The notes: generated by a model from the letters alone, not told the origin. A stretch of 64,000 nt of DNA from Sphingobium scionense (GCF_014197035.1 NZ_JACIEU010000022.1:21660-85659), one strand, 5' to 3'. Positions 8,974 to 16,871 are shown, counted from the stretch's first letter. Program-made: numbers and translations.

Positions 8974-10011
8974 ATGAAAATGCCCCGCTTCTTCTCCTCG
9001 ACCGCCTGCGACATGGCGATCGACCTTGGCACCGTGAATACCGTCATCCACGCCCGCGACCGCGGCATCGTGCTCAACGAACCGTCCGTCATCGCGATCG
9101 AGACCATTCGTGGCATGCGCAAGGTCAAGGTGGTCGGCAATGAAGCCAAGCTGATGATGGGCAAGACCCCGGCGAACATCCAGGCGATCCGCCCGCTGCG
9201 CGACGGCGTGATCGCCGACATCGATGTCGCCGAACAGATGATCAAGCATTTCGTCGAGAAGGCACAGGATGGCGGGCGTTTCGGCCGTCGCTATGATGTG
9301 GTGATCTGCGTGCCGACCGGCTCGACCATGGTCGAAAGGCGCGCGCTGCGCGATGCCGCCTCCAACGCCGGCGCGGCGCGGGTGCAGTTGATCGAGGAAC
9401 CGATGGCGGCGGCGATCGGCGCCGGCCTGCCGGTCACCGAACCGCGCGGCGCGATGGTGGTCGATATCGGCGGCGGCACGACCGAGGTCGCCGTGCTGTC
9501 GCTCAACGGCATCGCCTACAGCAATTCGGCCCGTGTGGGCGGCGACAAGCTGGACGACGCGATCGCCTCGCATATCCGCCGCGTCCACAACCTGATGATC
9601 GGCGAAGCCACGGCCGAACGCGTCAAATGCGCGATCGGCTGCGCCACCCCGCCCGATGGCGAGGGCGAGCGGATCATCGTCAAGGGGCGCGACCTGGTGA
9701 ACGGCCGCCCGGCCGAAATGACGATCAGCGAAGCGGAAATCTGTGACGCCCTGTCCGAACCGGTCGGCCAGATCAAGATGGCGGTGATGACCGCGCTGGA
9801 ACAGACCGCGCCCGAACTCTCGTCCGACATCATCGATGAAGGGATTACCCTGACCGGCGGCGGCGCGCTGCTCCGCCGGCTCGACGAAGCGCTGTCGGAA
9901 GCGACCGGCCTGCCGGTGCGGATCGCGGAGATGCCGTTGATGTGCGTCGCCATGGGCGCCGGCAAGGCGCTGGAAGATCGTGCCTATGAAGGCGTTCTGA
10001 CCATGTCCTGA
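8974..10011 (+). CDS. mreB: MreB-like actin-family cell-shape protein
   Basis: Bacterial actin homologue that forms membrane-associated filaments guiding wall elongation. The phosphate-1 loop is DLGTVNT near residue 17. The adenosine and phosphate-2 motifs appear as MVVDIGGGTTEVAVLS. The family segment IEEPMAAAIGAGLPV is present, and the C-terminal LTGGGALLRRLDEAL matches MreB. At 345 aa it is full-length. Unlike the usual mreB it is not followed by mreC, mreD, a PBP2 gene or rodA; the next gene is an unrelated oxidoreductase. It may be a second copy, but that cannot be judged from one window. The N-terminus MKMPRFFSS could form the amphipathic membrane-targeting helix. Confidence 0.93.
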   Translation: MKMPRFFSSTACDMAIDLGTVNTVIHARDRGIVLNEPSVIAIETIRGMRKVKVVGNEAKLMMGKTPANIQAIRPLRDGVIADIDVAEQMIKHFVEKAQDGGRFGRRYDVVICVPTGSTMVERRALRDAASNAGAARVQLIEEPMAAAIGAGLPVTEPRGAMVVDIGGGTTEVAVLSLNGIAYSNSARVGGDKLDDAIASHIRRVHNLMIGEATAERVKCAIGCATPPDGEGERIIVKGRDLVNGRPAEMTISEAEICDALSEPVGQIKMAVMTALEQTAPELSSDIIDEGITLTGGGALLRRLDEALSEATGLPVRIAEMPLMCVAMGAGKALEDRAYEGVLTMS

Positions 10012-10134
10012 TCGGCGCGCACCGCCCCGACGATGGATGGCGCGTGCGGGCAGCCCGCGCCGCCACATCGACGCTTGCCAGCACCGCCAAATGCCGCCAA
10101 GCAAAGATCCTGAAAGAAGAGGATGCGCGGGCGG

Positions 10135-11361
10135 ATGAGCTATTATGACGTTCTGATCGTGGGAGCCGGCCATGCCGGCGCACAGGCGGCGATCTCGCTG
10201 CGCCAGCACGGTTTTGAAGGCAGCGTCGGCATGATCGGCGACGAGAAGGATCCGCCCTATGAGCGCCCCCCCCTCTCCAAGGAATATTTCGCCGGCGACA
10301 AGAGCTTCGAGCGCATCCTGATCCGCCCCGCCGCTTTCTGGGCCGAGCGCAAGATCGATATGCTGCTGGGCAAGCGGGTCAAAAGCGTAGATCCGGTCGG
10401 CAAGTTCGTCACCGTGGGCGACGAGGAAATCGGCTATGACAAGCTGATCTGGTGTACCGGCGGTTCGCCCCGTATGCTGACCTGCAGCGGCGCCGAAGCC
10501 GCCAACGTCCATGCCGTGCGCCGCCGCGACGATGTCGATGCGATGATGGCGAAGATCGACAGCGTCAGCCATGTCACCATCATCGGCGGTGGCTATATCG
10601 GGCTGGAGGCGGCCGCCGTCCTCTCCAAATTCGGCAAGACCGTCGTGCTGCTCGAAGCGCTCGACAGGGTGCTGGCGCGCGTCGCGGGCGAGGATCTCTC
10701 GCGCTTCTATGAAGCCGAACATCGCGCCCATGGCGTCGACCTGCGCACCGACACGAAGATGGACTGTATCGAAGTGACGGATGGCCGGGCAACCGCCGTG
10801 CTGATGCAGGACGGCGAGCGGATCGAGACCGACATGGTGATCGTGGGCATCGGCATCGTGCCCGAAACCGGCCCGCTGATCGCGGCCGGCGCGGCCGGTG
10901 GCAATGGCGTCGATGTCGACGAATATTGCCGCACCTCGCTGCCCGACATCTATGCCGTAGGCGATTGCGCGTCCCACGCCAACCGCTTTGCCGGCGGCGC
11001 GCAGATGCGCCTCGAATCCGTCCAGAATGCCAATGACCAGGCCAAGGTCGCGGTCGCCCACATCCTCGGCAAGGCAGAAGCCTATGACGCCGTGCCCTGG
11101 TTCTGGTCGAACCAATATGATCTCAAGCTCCAGACCGTGGGCCTCTCGACCGGCTTCGACCAGACCGTGCTGCGCGGCGACCCCGCCACCCGCAGCTTCT
11201 CGGTCGTCTATCTGAAGGGCGGCAAGGTGATCGCGCTCGACTGCGTCAATGCGGTCAAGGACTATGTCCAGGGCCGCGCCCATGTGCTGTCGGGCGCGCA
11301 TCTCGACCCCGCACAACTGGCCGATGCCGGCATCCCGCTCAAGGAAGTGGGCCTCGCCTGA
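10135..11361 (+). CDS. FAD-dependent ferredoxin/rubredoxin-type reductase
   Basis: NAD(P)H-dependent flavoprotein of the oxygenase-coupled ferredoxin reductase family that passes electrons to a ferredoxin serving a Rieske dioxygenase or P450. The FAD Rossmann motif VLIVGAGHAGAQAA is at the N-terminus. The segment YERPPLSKEY is typical of this family. The NAD-binding motif is VTIIGGGYIGLEAA, and the second FAD motif is IYAVGDCA near residue 280. The C-terminal WFWSNQYDLKLQ segment is also diagnostic. Start 10135 (MSYYDV) is preferred over an in-frame ATG at 10123 because it places the family start correctly and leaves room for AGAAGAGG. No partner ferredoxin or oxygenase is adjacent. Confidence 0.92.
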   Translation: MSYYDVLIVGAGHAGAQAAISLRQHGFEGSVGMIGDEKDPPYERPPLSKEYFAGDKSFERILIRPAAFWAERKIDMLLGKRVKSVDPVGKFVTVGDEEIGYDKLIWCTGGSPRMLTCSGAEAANVHAVRRRDDVDAMMAKIDSVSHVTIIGGGYIGLEAAAVLSKFGKTVVLLEALDRVLARVAGEDLSRFYEAEHRAHGVDLRTDTKMDCIEVTDGRATAVLMQDGERIETDMVIVGIGIVPETGPLIAAGAAGGNGVDVDEYCRTSLPDIYAVGDCASHANRFAGGAQMRLESVQNANDQAKVAVAHILGKAEAYDAVPWFWSNQYDLKLQTVGLSTGFDQTVLRGDPATRSFSVVYLKGGKVIALDCVNAVKDYVQGRAHVLSGAHLDPAQLADAGIPLKEVGLA

Positions 11362-11432
11362 CGAAGCCAGGTTCGGCGCCCTGCCTGCGCCCTTACTCCT
11401 GCGCACCGGCGTCACTGCATGAAGAGCGCGCA

Positions 11433-11465
11433 AAAAGGGCCGCCCCGACAGGGACGGCCCTTTCT
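11433..11465. terminator. Bidirectional terminator between convergent genes
   Basis: Stem AAAGGGCCG-C-CCC / GGG-A-CGGCCCTTT with loop GACA and one mismatch. It has an A-run on one side and T-run on the other, so it can end both the reductase transcript and the minus-strand mini gene at 11490-11639. Confidence 0.85.
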
Positions 11466-11489
11466 CATGCTATGGGTCGCATGAAAGGA

Positions 11490-11639
11490 TCAGCGCTGCT
11501 CGCGGTCCTGATCGTCGCGGCGCTCCTGCTGGCCGCCGCCCTGCTGGCGACGCTGTTCGTCCTGCTGGTTCTGCTGGTCCGGCTTGCCGGGCTGGCCGCC
11601 CTGCTGACCGGGATTCTGGTTCTGATTCTGATTGGCCAT
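11490..11639 (-). CDS. Gln/Asn-rich 49-residue protein, unknown function
   Basis: Read by eye on the minus strand: ATG at 11639, stop TGA at 11490-11492. An AGGAGAG ribosome-binding site lies 6 bases before the ATG. The protein opens MANQNQNQNPGQQGGQPG and ends with an Arg/Asp/Gln-rich tail (RRDDQDREQR). It contains almost no hydrophobic residues, so it should be disordered. Gln makes up over a third of the chain. The Leu-rich opposite frame is a shadow of the CAG codons. Transcription from the minus strand would pass through the dispersed repeat at 11654-11778, which ends 15 bases from the ATG, and stop at the shared terminator at 11433-11465. Function unknown. Confidence 0.72.
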   Translation of the reverse strand: MANQNQNQNPGQQGGQPGKPDQQNQQDEQRRQQGGGQQERRDDQDREQR

Positions 11640-11653
11640 GTCTTCTCTCCTGA

Positions 11654-11778
11654 AGCCTGTCCGTCTGAGGTGGAAGCGCTTCGCGCTTTCACCGATGGCG
11701 TGAATCAGGCTTTATTCTTTGATGATAGACCTTGATTCACGCTTCAGGGGGCTTGGCCCTGAAGCGATCAAGGTCTAG
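11654..11778 (+). repeat. 125-bp dispersed double-hairpin repeat, copy A
   Basis: The left half is bounded by AGCCTG and ATCAGGCT with an inner AAGCGC-TTC-GCGCTT hairpin. The right half is a long imperfect hairpin bounded by AGACCTTGAT and ATCAAGGTCT with inner arms CGCTTCAGG/CCTGAAGCG and a bulged TCA. It matches copy C (63076-63200) over the whole 125 bp at about 105 positions, in the same orientation, and the half copy B (16814-16871) in reverse. It lies immediately upstream of the Gln-rich mini gene. The remaining 139 bases up to 11917 show no gene. Confidence 0.88.
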
Positions 11779-11917
11779 CGGGCGTCGTAACCCGCCAGCG
11801 CTCAACCGGAGCCGGTGCGACGATGTTCCGAAAAATCGTGCTGATCGAGATCAAGGCTGGGGCAAGTTTCTGGAAACGCGCCCTATTTCCTGTCGATCCC
11901 GCGCCTTGAGCCGATCG

Positions 11918-12919
11918 CTAGCGCACCAGCGGCACTGCGGCCAGCCGGTCGGCCGATGTCAGGAACAGCGTCGCGCCGCCCTCGCCGATGCAGCAATTGG
12001 CGATCGCCTTGCCGGTGCGGATCTTGCCGAGCAATCTGCCGTCGGGCGCGCAGACATGGACGCCGCCGGGGCCGGTGGCAAAGACGGTGCCGTCGGGCGC
12101 GGTCTTTATCCCGTCGGGCAGGCCCGGCTCGCCCGCCGCCAGTTCCTTGCCCATATCGCGGAACAGGCGCTGGCCGGTCGGCAGGCCGTCCGCGCCCAGG
12201 CTATAGGCCAGCACCTGCGGCCGTTTCTCGTCCGACAGCGCCAGATACAGCGTGCGACCGTCGGGCGACAGGGTCACGCCATTGGGCCGGCGATGGCTGC
12301 CGTCGATCAGCGTTACGGTGCCATCGGGCGTCAGGCGATAGAGGCCGTTGAAGCCGATCTCGCGCAGCGATGACGTGTCGCCATCGGTCAGGCCATAGGG
12401 CGGGTCGCTGAAATAGATGCTGCCATCGGCGGCGATGGTCAGGTCATTGGGGCTGTTGAAGCGCTTGCCCTGATAGCGATCGGCCAGGATGGTCCGCGCC
12501 TTCGTCTTGAGGACCACCCGCACGATCGCGCGCGTGCCGCTGTCGGCGCCGACCAGATGGCCGTCCCTGTCGATCGCAATGCCGTTGAGGCCGGCTTCGC
12601 GGATGTCCTTCGGTATCGCCGTCTGCAGGCCGGAGGGCGACAGGAAGGGCGTTACGCCCTCCTTGCGGGTCCAGCGATAGACGATGTTGGACGGCGGATC
12701 GCCGAACAGCAGCGCGTCGATCGGCGCGGCCCAGCTCGGCCCCTCGGCCCAGCGATAGCCTTGCGCCAATATTGTCACCTGCGCGCCGGGCGCGATGATG
12801 CGATCCAGCGCCGGGTCGATCCGGTCGATCCGCGCGGCGGGCAGGTCGGCGGCACGCGCAAGGGCATGGGTGAGCGGCAGGGCGGCCATCCCGGCCAGCA
12901 GGGTGCGACGATCGATCAT
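11918..12919 (-). CDS. SMP-30/gluconolactonase family protein
   Basis: Predicted six-bladed beta-propeller lactonase hydrolysing a sugar lactone to the free acid. The metal ligands are recognisable: Glu in WAEGPSW, Asn in FNSPNDL, Asn in RRPNGVTLSPDG and Asp in GLPDGIKTAPDG. The N-terminus MIDRRTLLAGMAAL looks like a Tat (twin-arginine) signal, so it should act in the periplasm. Its ATG overlaps the stop of the upstream oxidoreductase gene by 4 bases (ATGA), so the two are translationally coupled. Together they would oxidise an aldose to its lactone and then open the lactone. The GntP-type gluconate permease encoded divergently could import the product. Confidence 0.92.
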   Translation of the reverse strand: MIDRRTLLAGMAALPLTHALARAADLPAARIDRIDPALDRIIAPGAQVTILAQGYRWAEGPSWAAPIDALLFGDPPSNIVYRWTRKEGVTPFLSPSGLQTAIPKDIREAGLNGIAIDRDGHLVGADSGTRAIVRVVLKTKARTILADRYQGKRFNSPNDLTIAADGSIYFSDPPYGLTDGDTSSLREIGFNGLYRLTPDGTVTLIDGSHRRPNGVTLSPDGRTLYLALSDEKRPQVLAYSLGADGLPTGQRLFRDMGKELAAGEPGLPDGIKTAPDGTVFATGPGGVHVCAPDGRLLGKIRTGKAIANCCIGEGGATLFLTSADRLAAVPLVR

Positions 12920-14019
12920 GCGGACAGGCTAACCGAACGATGCTCCGCCGCCGAGCGATAGATCGCCTCGATCACGCGCAGGTCCGCGAGGCCCTCCTCG
13001 CCCGCGACGATCGGCGCGGTGCCGTTCGCGATGCATTCGGGCAGATGGTCGAGCTGGGCGGCAAACTGGTTCTTCGCCGGCACCGGCAGGCTGCGCGGCG
13101 CGGTCACGCCATCCTTGCGGATCATCATCGTCTGGCCGCTATATTGGGTCGCGGGTTCCATATCGATCCAGCCCTGGGTGCCGATCACCCGATAGCCATT
13201 ATGGGCCGAGCTGTAGCTCGACACGCAATTGGCGATGATGCCCGAGGGGAAGCGCAGCATGAAATCGATCCGGTCCTCCACGCTGGCAAAGCGCGGATCG
13301 CTGCGGTCGGTGCTGGCGATCGCGCTGACCTCCACCGGCTCCTCGCCGGTCAGGTAGCGCGCGGCGTTCAGGCTGTAGATGCCGATGTCCATCATCGATC
13401 CACCGCCGGACAAGGGACGGTCGAGCCGCCATTGCCCGGCCTTGATCGGGAAGCCATGTTCGGCGGTGATGATGCGCGTCGGCCCGACATGGCCGCCCCG
13501 CGCCAGCTCGATCGCCAGCCTGTTATAAGGCTCGAAGCGCGATCGATAGCCGATCATCAGCTTGCGCCCGGCCTTGGCGCAGGCGGCGATCATCGCCTGG
13601 CATTCGGCCGCCGACACCGCCATCGGCTTCTCGCACATCACATGCTTGCCGGCCTGCGCGGCGCGGATGCTATATTCGGCATGCAGGCTGTTGGGCAGGA
13701 CGATATAGACGATGTCGATATCGGGATTGTCGCCAATGCGGTCGAACTCGGCATAGCTGTAGCGATGCGTTTTCGGGATGCCGTACTGGTCGCCATATTG
13801 CGCCAGCTTGGCCGGCGTGCCGCTGACCAGCGCGACCAGCTTCGCATGGTCGCACCCCGCGAAATTGGGCATGATCTGCTGCGTGGCATAATAGCCCAGG
13901 CCCACGATGGCATAGCCCAGCTTGCGCGGTGGCGCGGCGCAGGCGGTCGTGCCGCCCATGCCGGCCAGCACCAGCCCGGCGCCGATGCCTCCCATCAGTT
14001 CCCGTCGCGAACGATCCAT
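12916..14019 (-). CDS. Tat-exported Gfo/Idh/MocA-family sugar oxidoreductase
   Basis: NAD(P)-dependent oxidoreductase resembling periplasmic glucose-fructose oxidoreductase. A twin-arginine signal DRSRRELMGG begins the protein and a hydrophobic segment follows. The Rossmann motif is YAIVGLGYYATQ. The EKP signature is present (HVMCEKPMAV), as is the C-terminal domain segment GGGSMMDIGIYSLNAARYL with the family's Asp and Tyr region. At 367 aa it is full-length. It is followed by the coupled SMP-30 lactonase and preceded by a short LuxR-type regulator, 28 bases upstream. Substrate specificity (glucose, another aldose or an inositol) is not determinable; the tight NADP retention of Zymomonas GFOR is only an analogy. 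Confidence 0.9.
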   Translation of the reverse strand: MDRSRRELMGGIGAGLVLAGMGGTTACAAPPRKLGYAIVGLGYYATQQIMPNFAGCDHAKLVALVSGTPAKLAQYGDQYGIPKTHRYSYAEFDRIGDNPDIDIVYIVLPNSLHAEYSIRAAQAGKHVMCEKPMAVSAAECQAMIAACAKAGRKLMIGYRSRFEPYNRLAIELARGGHVGPTRIITAEHGFPIKAGQWRLDRPLSGGGSMMDIGIYSLNAARYLTGEEPVEVSAIASTDRSDPRFASVEDRIDFMLRFPSGIIANCVSSYSSAHNGYRVIGTQGWIDMEPATQYSGQTMMIRKDGVTAPRSLPVPAKNQFAAQLDHLPECIANGTAPIVAGEEGLADLRVIEAIYRSAAEHRSVSLSA

Positions 14020-14047
14020 GCGGCGTCTCCCGCCAAGAGGGTAGTGT

Positions 14048-14317
14048 TCAGTCCGCGGCGCGGCTCAGCGCCGGACGCATCCAGCCGAAATGGCTGGCGG
14101 CAATGGCGACCTGGGTGCGGTTGCGGACGTTGAGCTTGCGCATCAGGGCGGTCATATGGACCTTCACCGTCGCCTCGGCCATGCCCAGCTCATAGGCGAT
14201 CTGCTTGTTGAGCAGGCCCGAATGAACGCAGCGCATCACCTTCATCTGTGTCGGCGTGAGATGTGGGGTGTCGGGGACCATCTGGTCCTGGCGATCGAGA
14301 ATATGCAGATCCTGCAT
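14048..14317 (-). CDS. Stand-alone LuxR/GerE-type HTH regulator
   Basis: An 89-aa protein consisting almost entirely of a LuxR-type DNA-binding domain: LTPTQMKVMRCVHSGLLNKQIAYELGMAEATVKVHMTALMRKLNVRNRTQVAI matches the four-helix fold. No receiver or ligand-binding domain is present, so its activity must depend on its own level or on partners. The start ATG at 14317 is preceded by GGGAGAGGC. It lies 28 bases upstream of the oxidoreductase gene on the same strand, so it is probably the first gene of a three-gene operon and may regulate it. A 14-bp palindrome lies 53 bases upstream of its start. Confidence 0.85.
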   Translation of the reverse strand: MQDLHILDRQDQMVPDTPHLTPTQMKVMRCVHSGLLNKQIAYELGMAEATVKVHMTALMRKLNVRNRTQVAIAASHFGWMRPALSRAAD

Positions 14318-14369
14318 CCTGCCTCTCCCTGTGATTGATCCGCGTTGGGGCCTGGTTCGGCCCAGGATT

Positions 14370-14383
14370 CGTTAGCGCTAACG
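14370..14383. promoter_or_regulatory. LacI/GntR-like palindromic operator CGTTAGCGCTAACG
   Basis: Perfect 14-bp palindrome with central CG, the form bound by LacI-family repressors. It is in the divergent region between the luxR-gfo-lactonase operon (53 bases from its first ATG) and gntP (230 bases away). No LacI-type gene is in the window; the nearest regulator gene is the GntR-family one at 16085. Confidence 0.6.
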
Positions 14384-14612
14384 ATACTGGAATCAGTCAG
14401 ACAGGTTCAAGCGGAATTTTGCAATATTCGGGAAATAACCTAGCCTGTGGCGGAAATACGGCTATAACCTGTCCAACAGATTTTCGGGATTCGCCACGCG
14501 GATCATCGATCGGGCATAAGAAAGAGAGGGTGGGGATGGCGTTACCATATCGTCGATCGGGGCCGTGCGGCCGGGGCATCAGCCGGGCTGGGGAAATGGG
14601 AGTTTCTGCCCG

Positions 14613-15959
14613 ATGACCCCCGCCGACTATCGCCTGCTGATCGCCGCCGTCATCGGCATCGCCCTCTCCATCGCCCTCATCATCCGCGGCCGGCTTCATC
14701 CCTTTGTCGGCCTGCTCTGCGGCGCCTTCACCGTCGGCCTGATCGCCGGCCTGCCGATGGAGGAAACCGCCAAGGCGGTCGAAAAGGGCGCGGGCACCAT
14801 ATTGGGCGGCACCGGCCTGGTCGTCGCGCTGGGCCTAGGCCTCGGCGCCATGCTGCAATTGTCGGACGGCGCCGGCGGCCTTGCCCGCTCGGCGCTGCGC
14901 ATCTCCGGCGTGAAGGGCGCACCCTGGGCCAGCCTGTTCACCGCCATCGTCATCGGCCTGCCGCTCTTCTTCGAAACTGGCCTCGTCCTGCTGCTGCCGA
15001 TCGTCGCGTCGGCCGCCGCCGCGCTGCCGGCCGGGCAAAATGGCGATACCGCCAAGCTCAAGCTGATGCTGCCCGCGCTGTCGGGCCTGTCGGTCGTCCA
15101 TGCGCTGGTGCCGCCGCATCCGGGGCCGTTGCTCGCAGTCAATGCGCTCGGCGCCAATCTCGGCCTCACCCTTCTCTATGGCCTGATCGTCGGCATCCCG
15201 ACCGCGATCATCGCCGGCCCCTTGCTTGCCCGCTTCACCGCGCCCGGCGTAAAACTGAACCCGCCGCTGCTTGATCCGGTGAAGGTCGATGTCGCCACCC
15301 CCTCGGTCGGCCGCGCGCTCGCTGCCGTGCTGCTGCCGGTGGTGCTGATCGCTGCGGGACAGGCGGTGGCGCTGCTGCCGGCGTCGGTCGCGCCGCATTT
15401 CCACTGGCTCGGCTGGGTCAGCGATCCGGTCGTCGCGCTGCTGATCGCGGTGCTGGTGGCGCTGCCGCTGCTGTTCGGCCGCCGCATCACCGATGCGAAG
15501 ATCCAGAACGCGATCTGGACCGAGGCGATGATCCCGGCCGGCGGCATCATCCTGGCGATCGGCGCGGGCGGCGCGCTCAAGCAGGTGCTGGTCACGGCCG
15601 GCCTCTCCGACCTGCTGGTCCGCTTTGCCGCCGGCGGCGCGATCTCGCCGATCCTGCTCGCCTGGGGCGTGTCGGTCTGCATCCGCCTCGCCACAGGCTC
15701 CGCCACCGTCGCGACGATCACCACCGCCGGCGTGATGCAGGGGCTGGTCGCCGCCTCGGGCGTGGAGCCCGAATGGATGGTGCTGGCGATCGGCGCGGGT
15801 TCGCTCTTCTTCTCTCACGTCAACGATCCCGGCTTCTGGCTGGTCAAATCCTATCTCGGCACCGACATGCCGGGCACGTTCAAGACCTGGTCGATCATGG
15901 AAACCGTGGTTGCGGTCGTCGGCCTGCTGCTGGTGCTGGTCGCCAGCAGCATCTTCTGA
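14613..15959 (+). CDS. gntP: GntP-family gluconate:H+ symporter
   Basis: Inner-membrane permease importing gluconate or a related sugar acid with protons. About 12 hydrophobic segments run through 448 aa. Family motifs include GTILGGTGLVVALGLGLGAM, LVPPHPGPLLAVNALG, RLATGSATVATITTAG and FSHVNDPGFWLVKSYLG, the last two being strongly conserved. ATG 14613 follows a GGGAG site and gives the normal N-terminus; an upstream in-frame ATG at 14565 would add an unlikely 16 residues. The last 11 codons lie inside a 41-bp tandem repeat that continues past the stop. It is flanked by a GntR-family regulator downstream and the divergent oxidoreductase/lactonase operon upstream, consistent with uptake of the lactonase product. 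Confidence 0.93.
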   Translation: MTPADYRLLIAAVIGIALSIALIIRGRLHPFVGLLCGAFTVGLIAGLPMEETAKAVEKGAGTILGGTGLVVALGLGLGAMLQLSDGAGGLARSALRISGVKGAPWASLFTAIVIGLPLFFETGLVLLLPIVASAAAALPAGQNGDTAKLKLMLPALSGLSVVHALVPPHPGPLLAVNALGANLGLTLLYGLIVGIPTAIIAGPLLARFTAPGVKLNPPLLDPVKVDVATPSVGRALAAVLLPVVLIAAGQAVALLPASVAPHFHWLGWVSDPVVALLIAVLVALPLLFGRRITDAKIQNAIWTEAMIPAGGIILAIGAGGALKQVLVTAGLSDLLVRFAAGGAISPILLAWGVSVCIRLATGSATVATITTAGVMQGLVAASGVEPEWMVLAIGAGSLFFSHVNDPGFWLVKSYLGTDMPGTFKTWSIMETVVAVVGLLLVLVASSIF

Positions 15960-16033
15960 ACGGAACGCTGCTGGTGCTGGTCGCCAGCAGCATCTTCTGA
16001 ACGGAACGCTGCTGGCGCTTGTCGTCAGCAGCC
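15927..16033 (+). repeat. 41-bp tandem repeat (about 2.6 units) across the gntP stop codon
   Basis: Units begin at 15927, 15968 and 16009. The first two are identical over 41 bases; the third is partial and diverged. Each unit contains GCTGCTGG ... CCAGCAGC arms that can form a hairpin. The first unit encodes the gntP C-terminus and stop; since 41 is not a multiple of 3, later units are out of frame. Confidence 0.92.
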
Positions 16034-16084
16034 TCCAATGGCTAGGAGAGCCGGGATGCGGAAAATCGATCCACAGGTGCGCCG

Positions 16085-16762
16085 ATGAACCAGGCCCGAT
16101 TGTCCGACCATGCCTATGCCGGCATTGTCGAGATCATCAACGACCAGGATCTGGCTGTCGGTGACCGCCTGCCGTCGGAGGCGGCGCTGGCGGAGCGGTT
16201 CGGCGTCTCCCGCGCGATCGTGCGCGAGGCGCTGGTCCGCCTTGCCTCGGACGGCATTACCGAGGCGCGCCGGGGCGCCGGCTCCTTCGTCAAGAGCCGC
16301 CCGTCGCAGCGGCTCGCCGCCTTCATGCCGGCGACCGAACTGCCTGCGACGCTGGGCAGTTACGAGGTCCGCTTCGTGCTGGAGGCGGAGGCTGCGCGCC
16401 TCGCCGCCACCCGCCGCAGCCCGATCGAAATGGCGCATGTCGAGGAAGGGATGGAGATGCTGCGCATTGCCCTCCTGTCGAGCGAACCGGCCCATGACGA
16501 GGATATGGAACTGCACCGCCGCATTGCCGAGGCGACCGGCAACCCGGCCTTCCTGATCGCCTTCGACGCGCTCCATGCCGATGTCGACAAGGTGATGCGC
16601 GCGGGCGTCGACATCAGCCGATCGCGCCCGCCCGAGGTGATCGCGACCATGCTGCGCGAACATGAACAGATCGTCGCCGCCATCCGCGCGCAAGATTCCG
16701 AAGGCGCGGCCCTCGCGATGCGCTGGCATTTGTGGGAAGGGCGCCGCCGGCTGATGCCGTAA
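16085..16762 (+). CDS. GntR-family regulator, FadR/FCD subfamily
   Basis: DNA-binding repressor responsive to a small carboxylate. The winged-helix domain is at residues 8-75: GDRLPSEAALAERFGVSRAIVREALVRLASDGI followed by the wing ARRGAGSFV. The remaining 150 residues form the all-helical FCD ligand domain, including the metal-site type residues in DEDMELHRRIAEATGNP and HEQIVAAIRAQDSEGAALAMRWHL. Length of 225 aa is typical. It lies 125 bases after gntP on the same strand, so it is the likely local regulator of sugar-acid uptake. The intervening tandem repeat hairpins may reduce read-through from gntP. The 3' end is followed by a short GGGCG-CTTA-CGCCC hairpin. Confidence 0.92.
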   Translation: MNQARLSDHAYAGIVEIINDQDLAVGDRLPSEAALAERFGVSRAIVREALVRLASDGITEARRGAGSFVKSRPSQRLAAFMPATELPATLGSYEVRFVLEAEAARLAATRRSPIEMAHVEEGMEMLRIALLSSEPAHDEDMELHRRIAEATGNPAFLIAFDALHADVDKVMRAGVDISRSRPPEVIATMLREHEQIVAAIRAQDSEGAALAMRWHLWEGRRRLMP

Positions 16763-16813
16763 TGGGCGCTTACGCCCCCCGAAGACACAGGGAGGTCTGG
16801 AGGCTAGGAATGC

Positions 16814-16871
16814 AGCCTGATTCCCGCCATCGGTGAAAGCGCGGAGCGCTCCCACCTCAGACGATCAGGCT
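16814..16871 (-). repeat. Dispersed repeat, half copy B (reverse orientation)
   Basis: Reverse-complemented, the 58 bp match the left half of copies A and C, from AGCCTGATCG to GAATCAGGCT with the central GCGCTCCGCGC hairpin. The right-hand hairpin is absent. Its edge abuts the TAG stop codon of the minus-strand gene at 16872. Confidence 0.82.

Noticed and set aside
8578..11433. A 951-codon minus-strand open frame
   Set aside because: Antisense to mreB and the ferredoxin reductase; no recognisable protein features.
11472..11735. Plus-strand Leu/Val-rich 87-codon frame resembling a membrane protein
   Set aside because: Its hydrophobicity comes from the complement of CAG-rich codons of the Gln-rich gene on the other strand, which has the better ribosome-binding site, and its 3' end runs into the dispersed repeat.
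15927..16033. Direct repeats considered as a CRISPR array
   Set aside because: Units are contiguous without spacers and there are no cas genes.
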